Below, in pieces: positions 60,428 through 64,000 of a DNA stretch of 64,000 nucleotides. The first letter of the stretch is position 1. Every line of letters starts with the position of its first letter. The notes beneath the pieces are model-generated. The model was not told the origin of the DNA, made no database searches, and worked only from the letters and a program-made list of their open reading frames with translations. Location of the stretch: the NCBI GenBank assembly GCA_038745855.1, contig JBCDLC010000003.1, forward strand, positions 62,001 through 126,000, read 5' to 3'. The position numbers were made by a program, and so were the translations under genes. This DNA comes from UBA5336 sp038745855. GTDB lineage: Bacteria > Pseudomonadota > Alphaproteobacteria > Caulobacterales > Hyphomonadaceae.

Positions 60428-61531
60428 ATGGCGATCGCAGATATCGGCCTCGCCGCCGTCAAACGCCTATCCCCCGAGACCGCACACCAGGCGACCATTA
60501 CAGCCCTCAAAACCCGCCTCGGCCTGCCCGCCATCGATCCGGGCCAATGGGACACCGCCGTCACGCTTCCCCATTCAAAAGTGCAGCTCCCCAACCCGGT
60601 CGGGCTCGCCGCCGGGTTCGACAAGAATGCCGACGTGTTCGAGCCAATGCTCCAACTGGGCTTCGGTTTCGTCGAGTGCGGAACCGTGACCCCAAGGCCC
60701 CAGCCCGGCAATTTCAAGCCGCGCCTCTTTCGGCTGGAGGACGACCGCGCCGTCATCAACCGCATGGGTTTCAACAATCGCGGCCTCACCGCCTTCGTCG
60801 CAAAACTCTCCGAGCAGAAAAGGCGCTCGGGCATCGTGGGAGCCAATGTCGGGGCCAACAAGACAGCCGAAGACCGCATTGCCGACTATGAAACCGGCAT
60901 CCAGGCGGTCTATGCCCATTGCGACTACATCACGGTCAACATCTCCTCACCGAACACGCCAGGCCTGCGCGGGCTCCAGGATCCAGCAGCCCTCGAAGCC
61001 TTGCTGACACGGTGCGAGCGGGCCCGGGCCGATGCCCACCACACATTCCTGTCATTGTGGGGCGACCCGACCCACGCGCCAACGCGCAAGCCGGTGTTCC
61101 TGAAACTCGCCCCCGACCTCGATGAAACCGCCATTGATGAGATGGTCGACGTTATAAGAAACGCAGGCGGATGGCTTTCGGGCCTCATCATCTCGAACAC
61201 GACCCTCGACCGCCCAGCCAGCCTCAAAAGCAAGGACCGGTTCGAAAGCGGCGGCCTCTCCGGCGCTCCGCTCATGGGCCCATCCACTGCCATCCTCAAG
61301 GCCTTCGCCCAACGGCTCGATGGCCGCTTCGATCTCATCGGCGTCGGCGGCATCAGTAACGGCCTCGACGCCTACCGGAAGATCCGCGCGGGCGCCCATG
61401 CGGTCCAACTCTACAGCGCCCTCACCTATGGCGGACCGAGCCTCGTGGAGACCATAAATCTCGAACTCGCCGGCGCCCTCCGCTCGGACGGCTTCAACAC
61501 GGTGGCGGACGCCGTCGGCGCAGACCTTTAG
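60428..61531 (+). CDS. pyrD: dihydroorotate dehydrogenase (quinone), class 2
   Basis: 367 residues, the usual class 2 length. It oxidises dihydroorotate to orotate with FMN and ubiquinone at the inner membrane, in pyrimidine synthesis. Features: an N-terminal part LAAVKRLSPETAHQATITAL (the membrane-associated helices), NPVGLAAGFDKNADVFEPML, FGFVECGTVTPRPQPGN, NRMGFNNRGL, ITVNISSPNTPGLRGLQD with the catalytic Ser, KLAPDL, ISNTTLDRP and LIGVGGISNG. The ATG follows the DUF952 stop by six bases. Confidence 0.95.
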   Translation: MAIADIGLAAVKRLSPETAHQATITALKTRLGLPAIDPGQWDTAVTLPHSKVQLPNPVGLAAGFDKNADVFEPMLQLGFGFVECGTVTPRPQPGNFKPRLFRLEDDRAVINRMGFNNRGLTAFVAKLSEQKRRSGIVGANVGANKTAEDRIADYETGIQAVYAHCDYITVNISSPNTPGLRGLQDPAALEALLTRCERARADAHHTFLSLWGDPTHAPTRKPVFLKLAPDLDETAIDEMVDVIRNAGGWLSGLIISNTTLDRPASLKSKDRFESGGLSGAPLMGPSTAILKAFAQRLDGRFDLIGVGGISNGLDAYRKIRAGAHAVQLYSALTYGGPSLVETINLELAGALRSDGFNTVADAVGADL

Positions 61532-61637
61532 GCGCCCATCGGTTCAACCCTGAAACCCGCCCCGCCACCACTTCCGTTTGCGCTACAGGGCCATCCGCAA
61601 TACCGTGACGAGCAACAGCACTTCACGGAGACCCGCC

Positions 61638-62396
61638 ATGACCGAGCAGCTCACAAAGATCACCGAGCACCAGTGCGATGCCCCGCCCGCCAAGTATGAC
61701 GATCTCAGCGTTCTCATGCTCAATTGCACGCTGACCCGGTCCCCCAACCTCTCGCACACCGAAGGCCTCATGAAGATCGCCGAGGGGATCTACCACGCCA
61801 ACGGCGTCAAGACCGAGATCCTCCGCCCCGTCGACTATGAAATCCCTGCAGGCCTCGGCCTCGATTACACAGGGGTCGACCGCTACTCCCGCGACGACTG
61901 GCCAGAGATCCAGGCCAAGATCGACGCCTGTGACATCCTCATCATCGGAACATCCGTCTGGCTCGGTGAGAAAAGCTCCGTGTGCAACCGCGTGCTCGAG
62001 CGGATGTATGGGTATACGCACAAGTTTAATGATCGAGGTCAGTACAGGGACTATGGCAAGACCGGCGCGGTCCTGATCACGGGCAATGAAGACGGCGTGA
62101 AGCACTGCGCCATGAATGTGCTCTTCTCGCTCTCGCATATCGGCTACACGGTCCCGCCCCAGGCCGATGCGGGCTGGATGGGAGAAGCCGGCCCCGGCCC
62201 CTCCTATATGGACCCAGGCTCCGGCGGACCCGACAATGACTTCACAAACCGCAACACCACGTTCCTCGTCTGGAACACGCTCCACGTCGCCCGCTGGCTC
62301 AAGGACAGCGGCGGCTTTCCCGCCCATGGCAACCAGCCAGACGCCTGGGATGCGGGCTGCAAGACAGACTTCCACAGCCCCGAACACAAGCGCTGA
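61638..62396 (+). CDS. flavodoxin-like NAD(P)H-dependent oxidoreductase
   Basis: About 252 residues with a flavodoxin fold: LSVLMLNCTLTRSPNLSHTE is the phosphate-binding start, DILIIGTSVWLGEKSSVCNR is the flavin loop, and KTGAVLITGNEDGVKHCAMN follows. Similar proteins reduce quinones or nitro compounds with FMN. The length is longer than a plain flavodoxin, with a C-terminal extension of about 60 residues (NRNTTFLVWNTLHVARWLKD). The ATG at 61638 lies 20 codons inside a longer frame and starts the family core. The precise function is unknown. Confidence 0.78.
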   Translation: MTEQLTKITEHQCDAPPAKYDDLSVLMLNCTLTRSPNLSHTEGLMKIAEGIYHANGVKTEILRPVDYEIPAGLGLDYTGVDRYSRDDWPEIQAKIDACDILIIGTSVWLGEKSSVCNRVLERMYGYTHKFNDRGQYRDYGKTGAVLITGNEDGVKHCAMNVLFSLSHIGYTVPPQADAGWMGEAGPGPSYMDPGSGGPDNDFTNRNTTFLVWNTLHVARWLKDSGGFPAHGNQPDAWDAGCKTDFHSPEHKR

Positions 62397-62531
62397 TCCA
62401 GCGCCCAATCCAACAGGTCAAAACGCCTTCACTTCGACGAAAGGCCATGAATAACAGCGCACAAAAGCCGGCTTACTGTAGGATAGAAACAGCCCAATCC
62501 CCACCCTTCCCGCTTGGGTTATAATGCGGGC

Positions 62532-63236
62532 ATGTCAGAGGCTTATGACACCGCCCCGGAATTCGGTACCTTTGCAGCGCCCGTGCTGCAGAGGTTCCGC
62601 GCATGGGTGATCGCCCTCACGGGCCTTTTCGGCGCATACGGCGTATCGGTCGCCCTGCCCTTTGGCGTGCGCCGCATGCTGCGCCGGGAATTGCGCCAAC
62701 TCGAACGGGTCGCTCGCCGCTATGCGTGGCTCATGTCCTACGACATGAAGCTGCCGCCGCTCGCACCACCAGAATGTGCCGGCACCGACCAGCCCTCCGC
62801 GTCTGCCCAGGCCTCGCCCTCACCGCCAGGCGACGATAGCGATACATCTCAAGACACGGGGCACCAAGCCAGCCCTTCCGGTTCCATCCCGCTGATGGAA
62901 CCCCTCATGCCCATCAAGCCCATGGGTACTCCCGGTACGGACGGACCCATCAGCGGCGACGCACCCAACGCCTCACCCGACCGGCCCGTGCCCATCGGGC
63001 ATATGCTCAAGCGCCTCGCCGCCCTCCAGGATTTTGCCCACGATCCGGTTCCGCTCGCCCGCCGCTACCTCTTCTGGCGCCGGGCCCAGCGCGCGGGCCG
63101 CATCACCCACCGCATCTTGCCGTTCCAGGTTCGCTACCCGCCTGAGAAAAGTGACACACCGATGTTGCCGACAACCCTCAGTTTCCTGCACCGAACCGTG
63201 CACTGCCGCGGCAGCCCAGATCCTGTGGCACCCTGA
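62532..63236 (+). CDS. hypothetical protein with one membrane helix
   Basis: About 234 residues. A membrane helix lies near residues 25-45 (WVIALTGLFGAYGVSVALPF), followed by a basic part (RRMLRRELRQLERVARRYAW), a Ser/Pro/Asp-rich low-complexity middle, and a basic C-terminal part (KRLAALQDFAHDPVPLARRY). There is no known domain. It may be a membrane-anchored alphaproteobacterial protein; its role is unknown. The ATG is chosen to keep the short N-terminus. Confidence 0.5.
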   Translation: MSEAYDTAPEFGTFAAPVLQRFRAWVIALTGLFGAYGVSVALPFGVRRMLRRELRQLERVARRYAWLMSYDMKLPPLAPPECAGTDQPSASAQASPSPPGDDSDTSQDTGHQASPSGSIPLMEPLMPIKPMGTPGTDGPISGDAPNASPDRPVPIGHMLKRLAALQDFAHDPVPLARRYLFWRRAQRAGRITHRILPFQVRYPPEKSDTPMLPTTLSFLHRTVHCRGSPDPVAP

Positions 63237-63364
63237 CGGCGCAAAATCAGCCCCCAAACCGATCCGGCCCCAAAGCTGGAAACGCGAACGCGCGCCTGTT
63301 CGTCCGCGCCACGGATCATCCTGGGCTCGCAGGTCCCGTTTCAACGACGTATGGTGCCGCCACC

Positions 63365-64000
63365 ATGGAAAACGAAACAAACCGCCCGTCCGTCCAGAAC
63401 CAAACGTCCAACGATGAAGAAGTGGCCGCCGGCCCGGCTGCCGCCGTTGACGCCTACTTCTCAGAGCTGCTTGCCCCTGAAACCAGCGCGCTTACAGAAG
63501 CGCGTATCAAAACGGCAAAGCGCGGCATGCCGGCCCATGCCGTCTCTGCTGTTCAGGGCAAATTCCTGCACCTGCTCGTCAAAATCACCCATGCGAAACG
63601 CGTCCTCGAAATCGGAACGCTCGGCGGCTACAGTACCATCTGGATGGCCGACGCCCTACCCGAAAATGGCGCCATCGACACGATCGAAATCGATCCCGAT
63701 TACGCGGAAACAGCCCGGCAAAACCTGAAACGGGCGGGCCATGACGGCGTCGTCACAGTCCATACAGGCAAGGCACTCGACATTCTTCCAACCCTGTCTG
63801 GGCCGTTTGACTTGATCTTCATCGACGCCGACAAACCCAACAATCCGGCCTATCTCGATGCCGCGCTGACGCTGTCGCGCCCAGGCACGGTGATCATTGG
63901 TGACAATGTCGTTCGCGGCGGCGGCGTCGTCGACCCCGCCCCTTCCGACGAACGCGTTCGGGGCGTTCGTTCCTTCCTCCAGGCCCTGGCGCAGAACCCA
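63365..64000 (+). CDS. family 3 O-methyltransferase, 5' part
   Basis: 212 codons read to the window edge. The sequence is a SAM-dependent catechol- or caffeoyl-CoA-type O-methyltransferase: the SAM motif VLEIGTLGGYSTIWMADAL, IDTIEIDPDYAETARQNLKR, and the catalytic metal part FDLIFIDADKPNNPAYLDAA followed by VIIGDNVVRGG. It methylates a hydroxyl of a small aromatic or similar compound with a divalent metal. The ATG at 63365 is the first in frame after the preceding gene. The C-terminus is outside the window. Confidence 0.88.
   Translation, partial: MENETNRPSVQNQTSNDEEVAAGPAAAVDAYFSELLAPETSALTEARIKTAKRGMPAHAVSAVQGKFLHLLVKITHAKRVLEIGTLGGYSTIWMADALPENGAIDTIEIDPDYAETARQNLKRAGHDGVVTVHTGKALDILPTLSGPFDLIFIDADKPNNPAYLDAALTLSRPGTVIIGDNVVRGGGVVDPAPSDERVRGVRSFLQALAQNP

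Overview
The window looks like a chromosomal segment of a GC-rich, probably marine, Gram-negative alphaproteobacterium. TonB-dependent receptors and lipoproteins imply an outer membrane. The alphaproteobacterial style of lipB, rbfA, LysR and the S24 regulator, a nickel superoxide dismutase and DUF6607 all fit a Caulobacterales, Hyphomonadales or Parvularculales-like heterotroph. That placement is an inference from gene families, not a database match.

Layout. (1) 1-14.2 kb is mostly iron and siderophore uptake. It holds two PepSY membrane reductase-like proteins, small membrane partners, a siderophore-interacting protein (SIP) FAD reductase with an MFS transporter, a DUF6607 lipoprotein divergent from a TonB siderophore receptor, and two small paralogous proteins that share a 17-bp operator. 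A secreted metallophosphoesterase and a nickel superoxide dismutase locus (sodN, sodX, and a 60-aa membrane protein) are embedded in it. (2) 14.5-39.4 kb is a giant-exoprotein region. It contains a 5,750-residue modular protein (beta-propeller, lectin-like, malectin, Calx-beta, Ig/cadherin and CBM-like domains) and a 1,336-residue protein with five copies of a CBM-like module plus seven FG-GAP repeats. They are separated by 3.5 kb of IS debris, including an IS3-family element whose orfB carries a nonsense codon. (3) 39.4-53.8 kb is a catabolic cluster: HpcH/HpaI aldolase, MetE-like zinc enzyme, LacI regulator, HisD-like dehydrogenase, a HAD-fold protein lacking its nucleophile, sodium symporter, TonB receptor, two double-SnoaL proteins, cupin, SDR and amidohydrolase. 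A family of palindromes near TTGCATTCGAATGCAA lies in front of the transcription-unit heads and is the likely LacI operator set. (4) 54.2-55 kb has a decayed integrase beside a tRNA-Leu(GAG), an old island junction. (5) 55-64 kb is housekeeping: lipB, rbfA, LysR, an S24 regulator, DUF952, pyrD, a flavodoxin-like protein and an O-methyltransferase that runs off the window.

How the genes work together. In region 1, TonB receptors bring ferric siderophores into the periplasm, PepSY and SIP proteins are the probable iron-releasing reductases, and the MFS protein moves siderophore or its products. The repeated TTGCAA-type boxes point to iron-responsive control. In region 3, the TonB receptor and Na+ symporter would import a small organic substrate that the dehydrogenases, amidohydrolase and aldolase convert to central metabolites under LacI control. 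The substrate cannot be named from sequence alone. The most novel material is the catabolic regulon with its nucleophile-less HAD protein, the malectin-rich giant exoprotein, and the operator-sharing pair of small iron-locus proteins.
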